64,000 nt of DNA, from NCBI GenBank assembly GCA_032207245.1, contig CM063506.1, positions 21,442,444 through 21,506,443 on the forward strand, written 5' to 3'. Each line of letters starts with the position of its first letter. Within the stretch, counting starts at the first letter, position 1. The notes beneath the pieces were generated by a model. That model was not told the DNA's origin and did no database searches. It saw nothing but the letters and a program-made list of their open reading frames with translations. This document shows positions 11,705 to 25,339 of this stretch, piece by piece. This DNA comes from Pardosa pseudoannulata (Eukaryota; Arthropoda; Arachnida; Araneae; Lycosidae). The translations under genes were made by a program, and so were the position numbers.

Positions 11705-11870
11705 CGAACAATAGCTACTGTTTTTAATGCGCTACCCTTCGGTACTGGAGGTCGTGGGTTCATATCCCATTTCTGGCATGGATTTTTTTAGCTGTTTGGA
11801 ATTGGCTTTAAGCAATTTCAAACCCGTCTCATTAGCTCTCATGAAGCAAAAAAATCGGCAGTGATTTTCC
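11705..11870 (+). mobile_element. degenerate tRNA-derived SINE
   Basis: Matches the SINE at 12111-12286: TTCGGTACTGGAGGTCGTGGGT, TGGCATGGAT, GGAATTGGCTTTAAGC, GTCTCATTAGC and a terminal CCAAACCA. The B-box region is decayed (GGTTCATATCC). Confidence 0.75.
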
Positions 11871-12110
11871 AAACCATCTAACTACTTATTAGAGATAAAG
11901 AAAAATCATGGTGTTAATTGTTATCTTTAAAATGTCATTCTGCATTCAGTAGATAATAACTTGTTCAGTATGATTAGTAAGTGAAATTCAAGATACCTTA
12001 TAAGAAGCTTGAAGTCTGAGAGGAAGCTGCAAATACAAGTACATTTAGAATAATTAACACATTGTATGCGGCGCATGTACTAGTACGTTTTCTGACGACT
12101 GATACTTGAG

Positions 12111-12286
12111 CGGCCGAACGCTGGCCGATTGGTTAGGGCGCTGATTGTCGGTACCGGAGTTCGTGGGTTCGAATCGCACTATGGCATGGATGTTCGTAGC
12201 CGTTCGGAATCGGCTTTAAGCTGTTGGCCCCGGTCTCATTAGCCCTCGTGTTGCAAAAAGTAGACCGTAGCGCTCCAAACCAAACC
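12111..12286 (+). mobile_element. tRNA-derived SINE with 9-bp target duplication
   Basis: A box-like TGGCCGATTGGTTAGGG near 12121 and B box GGTTCGAATCG near 12167 form an internal RNA polymerase III promoter. A tRNA-unrelated body follows (GCATGGATGTTCGTAGCCG, GGTCTCATTAGCC) and an AAACC-rich 3' end. It is flanked by ATACTTGAG at 12102-12110 and 12287-12295. The related element at 44211-44772 has a single ATACTTGAG-equivalent without the SINE, a direct empty site. Confidence 0.9.
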
Positions 12287-12535
12287 ATACTTGAGAGCGG
12301 GTTACGTACTAGTACGGGTTAGTGTAACAACATGGTTTGTTTGTGGGTACAAAAATAACTGTATATACAGGAAAACGAAGCCGAATGTTCTTGTCTACTA
12401 CATAGATTCTGGAAAAATTTAGACAAATAAAAACTAGTTTTTACACCAGTCGATGCGGAACCACAGAACGGGAAGGTTGATTAAAAAATCAATTTAGATT
12501 TAAAATTAACTTTTTATTTATCCTTGCAAAAATGA

Positions 12536-12560
12536 TATTATATATATATATATATATATG
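12536..12560. repeat. short (TA)n
   Basis: TA run inside the TTAA-flanked element. Confidence 0.9.
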
Positions 12561-13329
12561 CTTATTTGTCTATTTATATATTTATTTATATATTTCAATA
12601 TAAAATACGGAAAGTTGGTTAAAAAATTAAATAATTTTCGATCTATTGAGATTTAACTGAATAATTAAATTTACGAGAAAAACGCCCGCTTCCGGTACAA
12701 TTCCGCTGTGAAATGTACCAGCACACGTGTTAATATGTTTTTGTTAAAAAACATGTAGTAAAGTGAATCGATGCCTAATCTGATGGATACCCCTAGAATT
12801 CCTAATGTTTTGTACGCTAGAAGAAATCGCTTATAACATGTGATTTATATATACTTCATATCATTACAAAATAATCTAGACAACCTTTATATAAATACCC
12901 TGAATAAGAAACGACTTATACAAGAGGTAGGGAACCTGCTGCTCCAGTTAATTTCTCATGCGGATTTTATACAATATACTTGTTTTATTGATTAATATTT
13001 TAAGTATGTAGATTACGATAATTTGAAAATAATAGAATTAAATAAAAAAAAAGGTACGAATGTAAGTTTTAGTGAGTTCTTTGTGGTAATAGTTATATGC
13101 TTCAAATATTAAAACACCATCCAGTACAGAATGATAGCATTACTATTTTAAGTGGTATTTAAGGTATCCGTGTGAGTTAAAAACGTCATTTTTTTGCCCA
13201 AAATCATATTTTTTTAAAATTTATCTATTGTAAAATTTCAACTTTTAGGCTTCTAAATCCATTTTTGTTTTGTCTCTACGGCATTTGAAAGATAAGTTAC
13301 AGCTGTTTAAACATACTAGCGTCTCGGTA

Positions 13330-13700
13330 ACACAACATCATAAATGCACCGGTCTCAAATTGCGCCAAATATTTGCCACATTTGGCGAACTAGCATCCGG
13401 TGATCACAACATCATAAGTGCATCATAAGTCTGAAACAGGCTGGTGCATTTAAATGCACCCGTGTGAAAACAGCTATGGTAAACACTAGCTTTTTTCACA
13501 ACATCACAAGTGCACCAGTCTGAAAAAAAGGCCGGTACATTTATGATCATGCCACCTGCTATGATTTCGTTTTAAAATGACATTTTTTGTAATGTTTTAT
13601 TACTTTAATTTTTCTTGTCTTAAAATCGGTAATATCGATCACCACAACATAAATACATCGGTCTGAAAAAGCCATATGAAAATATCTACAGTAAACACTA
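13330..13700. repeat. degenerate dyad repeats
   Basis: Variants of CACAACATCATAAATGCACC followed by GGTCTGAAA recur near 13331, 13404, 13498 and 13643. Inverted forms (GGCTGGTGCATTTA, GGCCGGTACATTTATGAT) recur between them. Looks like subterminal repeats of the surrounding element. Confidence 0.6.
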
Positions 13701-14462
13701 ACACTTTTTTAATTAGAAATCACACATAAATGAATCTGTGGCAAACATTTTTGTTTCAAAATTAAATTTTTCTAAATTTTTCTTATTTTAATTTGTCTTA
13801 AAATCGGTAATTTCTAAAAGAATTATTTTTTACTGGAAATTTATTTTATAATTATGATTATAGAAAACTATGCAAATTATGTAACTTAGTCCAAGAAAAA
13901 TATTTTAATGAAACTGTTTTATTATCAAGCAGCATTTTATATAAAAAGGACATGTTTGTTGTAGCATAAATATTTGAACATAGTTTTTGTTAATAATTCT
14001 CTCAGAACGGTATTTTTAATAAAATGTTGAAACTTCAAAATGTGATTTCTCAAAAAGTTCTTAAGATATTTTGTTGAAAATTATTATGAATGATTTTGAT
14101 AGTATTTACTAGTAAATGACCTAAAAGCTTTAAATTTGGATAATTTTTAATGATGTTACACTCATAGTTAGATATAAAGGTAATGAAAATTCGTTAAAAA
14201 TTTAATGTGTATGATTTTGAAGGACCAAAATTTTTTACCAAATGTAAATTAAGCAAAGATTTTAGGTGATTCATTAGTCCAGTGTATAAGAAATGTGTTG
14301 CGTCAAAAAATATTGAAATAATGTAATTTACTAAAAAATTATACCTTTTGAAAAAACCCGATTTTTTTACTAAATTTTCTTTATTTATTAGAAATTTTAT
14401 AAAAAATTCTCCAGGAATAAATTTTTTAAGTACAATTCTCTATGATAATATAAATGTACCAA

Positions 14463-15279
14463 AGTACTTTCCCATGGTGGTCTGCACGTGCATGCACAGC
14501 CGTGGGAGAGATTTTCCTAGAGGAATTTAAGACTCCAATTGTGCACGTCTAGTTTAGGGATCCCCGCAGAGAAGGTATAGATCACGGAATGGCAGCGTAA
14601 CGGTCAAGATTGCACAGAGATGTAACCGTGAGTTATGGGAGCAGGGTCTAAAAAGTAATGTCAGCTTGCACAAAAGGGGCTACTTTAATGAGCCCACCTG
14701 CACTCCCGAAGGGGAGGCAGATGTGGAAAAATTTGCCGAAAACAAGCGATTGGAAAGGAAGAAAAAGGGGTGTTAAAACCCAGGTGAGGAGTTTGGAAAC
14801 GAAGTTAAGAGTAGTTGAAGTCGGGATTCTAGAGAAGTGGGACAAGAGTCCTAAGCCACGCTCGTCATCACCTACTCGTCCCGTGTGCCCGGACCGATAC
14901 CACATGAGGAAAGTCCTTGCTGATGATTTGGACCCACTGAAGAACCGACACAGCCCCGCTCACCATCACCAACTCCTCCCGTGCACCTTGACCGACACCG
15001 CTTGAGGAAGGCCCCTGCCTGCTTCCCTGTGCATTTAATGAAGATAAAGATAAAATAATATTAGTAATAATTTATTAGTAATAGTTCATTATAAGGAGAA
15101 TTGTAATAATTATGATGTAAATATAAGACATAAATAATTGATGATTATGATATATGATAACAAAGGATCTATTTGTAAATGAATGTACATAATAAATATA
15201 TGAATCTCAGTATAAAGTATTATATTTTTACTGTGTTTTCCCCTTGTAACCGAATACTGGTGTAGAGGTAGTAAGTACA
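14463..15279 (+). mobile_element. solo LTR (copy A)
   Basis: Aligns along most of its length to 45299-46119. Shared blocks include TACTTTCCCA, ATAGATCACGGA, GTAACGGTCAAG, TTTAATGAGCCCAC, AAGTACA at the right end and an AATAAA near 15190. Copy B has the typical LTR ends TGTACTT and AAGTACA; here the first two bases are mutated. No internal retroelement sequence is on either side, so it is a solo LTR. No target duplication is visible. Confidence 0.7.
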
Positions 15280-15374
15280 TTAAAACAATAAAAAATAAAT
15301 CTAAAAATCTAAAAACATGAACTAGTTTCTACGTTTAAAGAAAAAAGTTCTCCGAACGTAGACGGATACCTTAA

Positions 15375-16628
15375 ATATGTCAATTTTTAATAAAAAACAT
15401 TTAAAGAATAACATCATAATAAGTTAGTACCTTTAGGTGAACAGAAAAATATTTTATATTGTAAATTTTTGCATCAAATAATAAAAGTGTTGATTTTTAT
15501 CGTATTGCTTCTATATATATTAATAAATTGACAAAATTGCACAAAAAATATGACAATTTCAGAAAAGTCCATTTATATATAAACTTATGCGTCCTTTTTT
15601 ATTAATGCCTAATTTAAAAAGTATCTCTAACTGTGAAAAAGTTTTTCATCTCTGACTGTTGTATAGAAATTTCAAAAGCTGTTCCTCCTCTTTCTATTCT
15701 AAAAGCCGGTATTTATCATTTTTATTGTGTTACTACCACATTCCATTCTATTTTCACGCATTTAAGAAAATACAAATTGCTTTAAAACATAAATCAACAA
15801 AATGTTTTCTCAGAAAAAAGTACAAACTAGCGATAAAAAAACCCAGGTAATTAACCTAAAAAATAAACAAAGTGTATAGAAATATGTTTTGCTCTATACT
15901 TAAATTGTTTCTTTAGTGCTCCCGCCTCTATAAATAATTTTTTTCCCTCTTCATAGTTATCAACAACCTGATGTATCGAAAGCTAAAATTGGGTCTTCAA
16001 GTGTTGCCGCTGCAGGAAAACAAAGCTACCCTGACCCGAGTATTCTTGGGTGAGTGAATACAACCAGAAGGTATTTCTAATACGCTGCGATAGCTGTCCA
16101 GAAATGCTTATTTGTATGGTTTCATAACTATGTTCTTCAATTATGGAGGACATAACCCCGTTCGTTTGAATTACAAAGCAAAATCGATATTCATTTTATA
16201 AAATCCATTTTGATTTAAGGAGATCTTAGACTTAGATGACCCACACCCACATCCAACTGAAGAAGTTTATGGATGCAAAAGTCTAAGTGGGTGGGGAGAA
16301 CCTTTCGACATTATTCATTTTAATGTTATACACTGAATTATTAACTGAAAAAAAAACACTTTTTTTATCACTATCACTATTTTTACCAAGTATTTTCCCT
16401 CATTTTAAAATTTTAAAATTTATTTTGTATATAAGAGTAATTTGAATTTAATATATTATAAATTTTCTTTAATTTTTGATATGATTACGATTATTATCTA
16501 TTTTTTAAAAATATTCGATCTGTGTTTCGTTTTCGTATTTTTTAATAAACATCGGAACGAGATTTTAAGGAGATCTATGGTGAATTAAGTATGGGTGTTT
16601 TGTTCAATACAAATATTTAGAAAAATAT
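15375..16628. other. no gene seen
   Basis: AT-rich spacer, no recognisable element. Confidence 0.5.
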
Positions 16629-16637
16629 TCCCCTATA

Positions 16638-17119
16638 TCCGGAATGGGCAAACTACGGCCCGCAGGCCAACCCTATCCGGCCCGCGGATAGAATTTTAAG
16701 TTGCATGTCTTAGGAAAATTAAAATAAATATATATTTATACATTATATATCCATCTCCTTTTCTATTTTACTTAAATATTGTATCCCAAATTTATTATCT
16801 TACGCCCAGTAGATCAGCGGTATGTTTGCTTCTTATATGTGAACAAGTGTTTTCAACTTTGAACCTTAGGAAGAATAATTTGAGAAATAGACAGAAAGAT
16901 GAGAATTTAGCATCGTTCCTTAAAAACAGTACATCTCACTTCGAACCTCAGTACAAGGAACTTTTAAAAATGAAATCGCAATTTTATTCATTTCTTTAAA
17001 GTATTTAACCCGTTAGGTACTGGTATATTGTTTTTAAAATTTTAGAAAAATTCATCTTGGCTCGTCAAACTTATTTTCTTTCGATTTTTGGCCGCTGCCG
17101 AAAAAGTTTGTCCATCCCT
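16638..17119 (+). mobile_element. non-autonomous hAT element
   Basis: Ends GGAATGGGCAAACTACGG and, inverted, GGGATGGACAAACTTTTTCGG. It is flanked by 8-bp duplications CCCCTATA (16630-16637) and TCCCTATA (17120-17127), one mismatch, the size expected for hAT. Other Helitron copies show the uninterrupted target. It carries only the end of a transposase gene. Confidence 0.85.
16838..16999 (+). pseudogene. hAT transposase C-terminal fragment
   Basis: An open frame of 53 codons plus stop reads CEQVFSTLNLRKNNLRNR and continues through DENLASFLKNSTSHFEPQYK. This is the end of the hAT C-terminal dimerisation region, where a CEQ.FS..N..K...R.R...E.L pattern is characteristic in GTF2IRD2-like transposases. 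No upstream catalytic part remains, and it has no start codon of its own. The piece is uninterrupted, so the element is fairly young or was deleted recently. It may belong to the same lineage as the relic at 1-1090. Confidence 0.8.
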
Positions 17120-18061
17120 TCCCTATACAATAATAGCCTAAGTTTTCTGTCCGTCTGTCCTCGAATTTATGAAGCTGTTGGACCTGGAATGGATAGAGGC
17201 ATCCATATTAGATTCTGGATGAGTTGGGGTTAGCAAAATTCAAAGCGAGTTCTTAAAACGTTCGAAATCCCCCCTCCTTTTCAAGCGTTTAATGTCATTT
17301 TTTTCAAGCCCAATTGTCCCCGGTTAAGAGTGGGCTATTAAGTTTATCACATAATAAATAGGTAAAAATAATAATTTTTTCTAGCATTATGAAGTCATTT
17401 CTTTAACCATCTCATTTAATCATTTCTTATTTTAAATTATTTAAATATAGTCTGCATTATTTTCATACGTTTTATCACTGAACTTAGATATTACGTAAAT
17501 AATATTCTTTTATATTTGGCTTAAATAATAGATTAGGTACATATGCGATAATTTTAAATTTGATCATCGATTATTTTTTGTTGCAATGAAAATTTTATCA
17601 CGGGTATTAACAACAAATTCTTTTCATAAAAGTCTATGAATATATTTCACAGATTAATAAATATCTAGCATTTAAGTTATATATCTTTGAAAATTAAGAA
17701 GTTTGTTCGTTTGTGTGTTTGATTTTTGTACATAACCAGTTTGACTAAGAGAATTCAACGTGATTCTAAACTGCTTCACAGTATCGGGAGACTTTAGAGG
17801 AGTGTGAAGACAAATTATTTAGCTTACGCCAGATAATTCTCATCCTAAAAACAAATCTTTCATTTTTTAGGTACCTCATAGGGTACTTAACAATTCTGGA
17901 AAATTAAAAATTTTACTAATCCCGTCATATGACGGGCTTCAAGCCAGTCTTTAATAAAGAAATAACAAAACAATAACAATACCCAATGAGTGCGCAAAGA
18001 TCGTTTTTGACAGGCTACTTGAGAAAGGAATTTCACTAATGGCAGCACGATAGTACGATAC

Positions 18062-18236
18062 CTAACGATGACCAAATGATTAGAGCGTTGTACTTCGGTA
18101 CCGCAGTTCGTGGGTTCGAATTTCACTGCTGGTATGGATGTTTACAGCCATTCGTTATCGCTTTAAGCTGTAGGTCCCGGTCTCATTAGGCTTCGTGTAG
18201 CAAAGGATAGACGTAATGATCCGAACCACACCCCTA
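18062..18236 (+). mobile_element. diverged tRNA-derived SINE
   Basis: GACCAAATGATTAGAGCG, a B box GGTTCGAATTTC, GTAGGTCCCGGTCTCATTAG and CAAAGGATAGAC match the family. The 3' end is decayed and no clear target duplication is seen. Confidence 0.75.
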
Positions 18237-18966
18237 CGGGTGATGAATGTCGTAAGTTCAAGTTGAAGTAATTTTTCATGTTGTTACACGAAAAAAAATA
18301 AATGTACAGATGTTACTACAGATTTAACGCTTGTCTATACCTTCACAAATGAAAAGAAAACTTAATTAGCACATTTTGAGGTAGAACTTAATCCTAATTT
18401 AATTTATAACAATAAAACTTGAACATTAATAATAATTTACATCAGAATGGATAACGTATTTTATACTATGAGTCATTTTGTTTTCATAAACAAATTCGTA
18501 TGTACCTTTTTTATACAATACATTTTCATAGCGCCGTACAATTCAGACTTTTTTTTCCCCTTACGTTAAAGGCTGGGGTTGAAAAATAAGGTTAGGGGTA
18601 AGACCTTATCTGCTTAGGGGAGGTAAGGAATAACTCAATAACGCAATTTAATTAACTTATACCAATTGAAAAAATATAAGTCTAGTAGAGCCCCATTCTA
18701 CAGCAGTAAGATATGATCTCTTGGACGAGGGGTGATTGCTACAGCTAATGGTGTTACAACAGCCGGAGGGTCATGAGATAACTTAAGATAATTCCGAACC
18801 GCTTGATCGTCTCTGACTCATCAGCACGTGGCTTCAAACATATTAAGCCTGAGTTACTCTACTTCCTACCTACGTTTTCTCTCCTTTTCTCTCATACAAA
18901 CAAATGAACATACATGCATACATTCTGTTTACATACTTCTATTGTATAAGTAATATTAACATATAT
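18237..18966. other. no gene seen
   Basis: AT-rich with a GC-richer, unrecognised block at 18560-18870. Confidence 0.4.
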
Positions 18967-19322
18967 TGGACCGCTGTCCTATAAACAGGACAGCAAATAA
19001 AATTCCATTTAATAATAAAGTTATAAATATTTTCTGAGTGGATTTTATTTTAACACCTTTAAAATAGACACACTTTAGCATAGTAACAAAATAAACTGCG
19101 AAATCAAATTATGTTGTTTTGTAAAATTTATTTTCATCAACCTCTTAAAAATTGTCATTTTTTAATCTTTAATTTTATATTTATTATTTTTATTTTTTAA
19201 ACATTGTGGAGGTTACTTTTAGTTAATAATGTAGCTGAAAGTTTTTGTTGAAAAATATATTTTACGTGTGTATTTTGTAAGCATAAAAAACGTGCCCTAA
19301 AATTAAGACGACGGTCCAATCC
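18967..19322. repeat. possible small inverted-repeat element
   Basis: ATTGGACCGCTGTC near 18967 is mirrored by GACGACGGTCCAAT near 19306-19319. The left end also contains a hairpin GCTGTCCTATAAACAGGACAGC-type arm (18973-18994). A third related motif, GACCATTGTCCTACTTATAAG, lies at 19645. Borders are uncertain. Confidence 0.4.
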
Positions 19323-19479
19323 TGATTATTTTTCTATGAATTCAATATTGCATTGATAGCGCACATACTTTTCTTATCTTTGAATGAAAACCAGATCAAA
19401 CACCTGTTCACACACCTGGACACAACAAGGGGTAAATCGATGTCTATTCTATTCAGAAAAACTGGATATTTTTTGCAAG

Positions 19480-19593
19480 ATAAACTTACTCTCTTACTGC
19501 CAGTTCAATAAGTGCAAGAGAAAACCTACAGCAGTATGCTTAAAATGTAATGTTGGACTTTGTTTTGACTGTTTCCCCAAATTTTATCTATGA
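19480..19593 (+). pseudogene. piggyBac-type Cys-rich domain fragment
   Basis: The end of an open frame (from 19384) reads CQFNKCKRKPTAVCLKC and then NVGLCFDCFPKFYL before the stop. The Cys pairs C..C, C..C, C..CF at the extreme C-terminus are typical of piggyBac-superfamily transposases. No catalytic DDD core is present upstream. It is a different lineage from the domain at 61401-61599, since the spacing and residues differ. TTAA flanks could not be assigned. Confidence 0.6.
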
Positions 19594-19659
19594 ATCAGCC
19601 TAATGCAATGTAAGGGATATTTGTTAAGTTTTAGTAGTGTAATAGACCATTGTCCTACT

Positions 19660-21660
19660 TATAAGACAGCCAATCACATAAAAAATTAAAAATATTTTTC
19701 CAAAATTTTGGTTTTATATACTTAGTTACACCATATTAATGATATGGATTAAGTTTTAATAACTTACAGAAATATTTAGTTGGTGTGGTACAATATGGGT
19801 TAAAAATAGAGACGGACTGAAAGAGACTGTATGAATTGAAATGAAAGCACTCACGTGATGAAAATGTGAGAAAGTGCTCATTTATGGCACCTTCATTAAA
19901 AAAATTAAGTAGACGTATCATTGTAATTAACCAGTCATAATCATCCAATGACCACGGTCTGATTACCCAAGCTTTAGATCATTTACAGTGAAATTTCTGT
20001 TGCTCATCTAATAGCTAGAGAAAAAGTTACCCCCTCAATGACTATAAAACAAGAATTTTTTTTACTAACTCTCTTCCAACAATGACTATTGCATGGATCA
20101 CTGATTGCCCATGCATTTTTTTAGTATGTACCAAACTGGTTCAAATTTACTTAGAATTTTTTATACTACATATTTTAAAAATTTCAGTTTTGAATAAAAT
20201 ATGACATACATTAAACTTTTACAAGAAAATGACACATTTCTTAAAGTACTTCACTCAAATTTAGAAAACTTCTTTCTCTAATTAAATGTAATTGAAAAAG
20301 TCCCCTATTTCCAACACTTCGAAGAAATATTATCAAATGAAAAATAATCTTTAAAGATAAATTTACAGTAAATAAAACTTAAAAAAAAATTAAATTTTTT
20401 AACCATTCTTTAGGTTTTTTGGGTTCTCTAAAAATCTGGGGCTTTAGATCGGGCCTACTTTGTCTATGTTATATTCCGGCTTTAGCTCAGCTCAGATCTT
20501 TTTATAATAAAAATGATATATGCAAAGAAACTTTTAAAATGAGTACTTTATAATTTTTAAGGCGACAATGGATCTTTAGAGCAAATTTTTTTATTTTAAG
20601 TGAATTTAGTTGAAGATTGACTAAGTTATTAGTAGTATTGAAATATAAATATTTGAAAAATTTTAAGGCAAAATATTAATTAGTTTTTCAGTTATAAATT
20701 ATTAATTGTTTCATTAATTGAAAATGCTCCAGGAGCATCAATTTTGCGTTAAATAATATAAAAAAAATTTTAAGTATACCTTATAAACTTTACAAAAAAA
20801 TGCACTTGTTTCGATAAACATTTTCAAAAAATATAAATAGAAAAAAAAATAATTATGATGATGATACCCATATTTTGCAGAATAAACAGCTATAGCTGTT
20901 AATTAAGTGCATAACTAACATTTTATGATTCAAAACTTACCCGTTTCAACTAGACTTTATTTTATAAACTCTAACGTAAAAATTACTGGAATTTCAGAGA
21001 CAATGATCTATTTTCAATGCGCCTGGAGTACTTTAAACATTTGTAATACATGAAAATTTTACTTCTGAGTAAACAGCATTTAATGTTATTATTGCAATAT
21101 CCATAAGTAATGATAAGCTTATTATACCCATAAGTAATGATAAAATGATGGGAATGAAAAAGTTCTTTTGCTCCGTATTCCTAATGATACATTCTTTCAC
21201 TATTCACTAAAATCGAAAATTCGAATTTTCGGTCGATTTTAGCCAATTTGAAAGTCTACCATCGCTTTAAATTCATTTTTCGAATTTTTTTTTATTCCCT
21301 GAACAAGACTTGAAGGTAAACTCACTCGCGGATTCCGAAAACAAAACCGGCCCGATCAAAATCTCTCCGGATTTTGTCCCCGACTGCTGAGTTCGTTAAA
21401 TGTGACTGACGGTGTAGTATTTAGTTGCTTTTATCACGACCTTCAAGAGTAACCGGATGGAGAGCTATATAAACACGACTGACTTCCGGTCATTCAGAGA
21501 AATTCTAGATTATTTTAGAATATTATTTTTTATGAGTTATTTGTTTCTTGGAAATTTGTTGTCTCTTTGGGCTTAAGTCTTTACGTCTTAGCGGAGTGAA
21601 ATTCTTTTTATCCTCAAAGAGTGCCTAAATCATCCCCATGCTGAATTCACAAAATTAATG
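19660..21660. other. no gene seen; possible core promoter at 21466-21498
   Basis: Mostly AT-rich spacer with unrelated short open frames. 21300-21500 is GC-richer and holds a promoter-like arrangement listed separately. Confidence 0.45.
21466..21498 (+). promoter_or_regulatory. TATA box plus initiator-like motif
   Basis: TATATAAA at 21466 is followed about 25 bp later by TCATTCAG, close to an arthropod initiator. The GC-richer surroundings would suit an LTR or a Pol II promoter. No gene follows that I can recognise. Confidence 0.3.
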
Positions 21661-21689
21661 GTTGGAAATGTATGTATGTACATATGTAT

Positions 21690-23385
<1,696 letters not shown>

Positions 23386-23419
23386 TTGAAATGTTCTATT
23401 TGATAAATCTTATTCTGAA

Positions 23420-24350
23420 CTATCTTGCGACACCATAATTTCCAGAATAATAATGCCTTTTGAAGTGTCAGAAGAGGTATTCTATCCTATTCCTCCTGAA
23501 CAGCTTTCCAGAGTCCTGTAACAGTTGTGGGACGACGTTTGGATAATGCAGATTTTAAGTCCGAAAGCACAAAAATCCATAGATGATACATCGGGAGATT
23601 TAGTAGGGATATCAGAGAAGGGTATGGCTTTGATACCGGTTTTTTGTTCCATTTATTTTAGGAAATTTACAGTGGATTTTGATGTGTGATTGCTACCTTT
23701 GTCTTGATGGAGTTCCACAGATTGATGACGCTGCGGGTAAAGCGATGGTATTTCATGCAGAAAAATTGACAATAAAATATGTTCCTGATAGAATTTGGAG
23801 TTAATCTTGACATTTTTTTAACTCTCTTTATTTTTAACTTACCATTATTTAAAAAACCAGCAACACTCCTGAATCCCTTAGAAAAACTTTCTTTTGATTC
23901 ACTGAACCATGTACTTAATTTTTTTCTCTCCTTTAATGATAATAAATGACTCTTTCTTTGTTTCAATCATTTAAATACACCCATTATTCATCTATTGTGA
24001 TAATTCTTTTCCATTTTTCTTTGGATAAATGTTTCTTATAGAGAATTCTGCAGCGTGTCCTGCGTTCAGAGATATGCTTTACAGAAAGACGATGCACATT
24101 TCTTAAGATTTAAATCAAAGTTTATCATTTTGTTTACAGTGGACATAGAGCATTTTAATAATTTTACAACTGCTCTTTGACTAGGGGGATTTTCTTTTAA
24201 CATTAAACAACGTACCTTTGCAATAGTCGAAGATGTTCGTTTTTTCCTTGGATACTTGTTTGGAATTTTTCTCCCACTTGAGACTCTAATTTGATATTTT
24301 CTTACTTTCTTTTTAACGATATTACCTAACGACGTTTTTGATATCACAAA
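23420..24350 (-). pseudogene. Tc1/mariner-superfamily transposase relic
   Basis: On the minus strand from 24347 the first part reads SSTIAKVRCLMLKENPPSQR and AVVKLLKCSMSTVNKMINFD, a helix-turn-helix DNA-binding segment. Later pieces in other frames include IPFSDIPTKSPDVSSMDF, the segment with the second catalytic Asp, and then TVTGLWKAVQEE plus [16 protein letters not shown] near the C-terminus. The segments lie in the right order but are separated by stops and frame shifts, so the protein is dead. The Pro-Asp and Met-Asp pattern differs from classical Tc1, so this is a divergent clade. Inverted termini were not found. Confidence 0.7.
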
Positions 24351-24449
24351 ATCATGACTCTCACATCGTTTTTGGATAAGGGAACATGAATACTTCTATT
24401 CGGAAATAGCATAAATATAGCCTTCGAGCCATTGCTTCGTTAAAAAGAT

Positions 24450-25339
24450 CATTTTGAATAAAAACAAACCTCTCAAGCTGCAGACCATAATTTTGACTTT
24501 AAAAAAACATTACAATTGCAGTTATTTATTTTGCAACAAACCATTTTTTAATATCGAATACCAAAATCGTTTACAAAATGTGCGAACAGCCATTGTATAA
24601 TTTAACAGTCGTATAAGGAAGTCATGTGGATCAAATATTTTTCCATTCTAGTATTTGTATCAAACTTTATTTATATATTACTGTTCAGTTTATTTTGTTA
24701 GCTTTATCCCTTAGAGTAGCTAAAAATTGCTCGACCTTGTCTCTGCTGTTTTTATTTAGGCTTATCTGCTTTCTATCTAGACTGCTGAGCGGCCATTATG
24801 ATGGTGTGGCTAATCTGAATGCGAATCAATTATGCTTCTTTATATAGCCTCTCAGCTTGAACAGGGTTTTCATTTAATTCTTAATGAAATCGCTGGGGGA
24901 TGGCTAAGAGCGCGTTATCGGAGCTTGTCCAATCCCGGGGTCGTTACTCATCCCGTAATGGGAAGTTACAGTCGCAAGATGCTACTCTCGGGTTAATAAC
25001 AAGATGACTCACCCCTTTCTGGTTTCAGCGAAAATGTTTATTTTTTACTTTGTCTAGCAAACAGACGAAATCAACTACAGCAACTGTCCAAAGCATCCGA
25101 TTGACAATTATATCTTTACCCCATCAATGTCCGAGTCATTTGTGTAGAATATATAGGGATGAATATTTTAAATTTAAGCCATTGTACATTACACAGTGTG
25201 AAAGAAATGTGAAATTTATACAAATTTGAATTTTACAACTCGTCTTCGTTAGAAATCAATCAGAAAAAAAAGTTACCGATATTTGTAAACTAATATTGTA
25301 AGAAACGCTAATTTCTATAGGGAAACACAATTTTTAAAA
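24450..25339. other. no gene seen
   Basis: AT-rich spacer. A GC-richer patch at 24885-25000 is unrecognised. Confidence 0.4.

Larger units (their letters stand above)
12054..12733 (+). mobile_element. TTAA-flanked miniature element (piggyBac-like)
   Basis: TTAA at 12054-12057 and 12730-12733; ends CACATTGTATGCGG and, inverted, CACGTGTGCTGG. A second copy in reverse orientation lies at 44211-44772. Apart from a SINE insertion (12111-12286) the two align through GTACTAGTACG, CGAAGCCGAATGTTCTTGTC and TAAAAACTAGTTTTTA. No transposase is present. Confidence 0.75.
13159..15374. mobile_element. TTAA-flanked inverted-repeat element with nested LTR
   Basis: Left end TTAAGGTATCCGTGTGAG (13159) and, inverted, right end TTAAGGTATCCGTCTACG (15374). 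The same type of end occurs at 56617-58516, so these are two members of one family. The interior is AT-rich, without a recognised transposase. It carries a set of degenerate dyad repeats (13330-13700) and a solo LTR (14463-15279). TTAA flanks suit piggyBac or Kolobok superfamilies; I cannot choose. Confidence 0.65.
16629..17947 (+). mobile_element. non-autonomous Helitron split by a hAT insertion
   Basis: 5' end TCCCCTATA at 16629-16637 resumes as TATACAATAATAGCC after 17120. The body matches the 25568-26508 copy (CTGTCCGTCTGTCC, GACCTGGAATGG, TTTCAAGCGTTTAATG). The 3' hairpin CCCGTCATATGACGGG lies at 17921-17936 and the tail ends CCAG in place of CTAG. No coding capacity. Confidence 0.75.

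Noticed and set aside
24885..25000. tRNA-like A box (GATGGCTAAGAGCG)
   Set aside because: No B box or cloverleaf; similarity to the SINE head is too weak.
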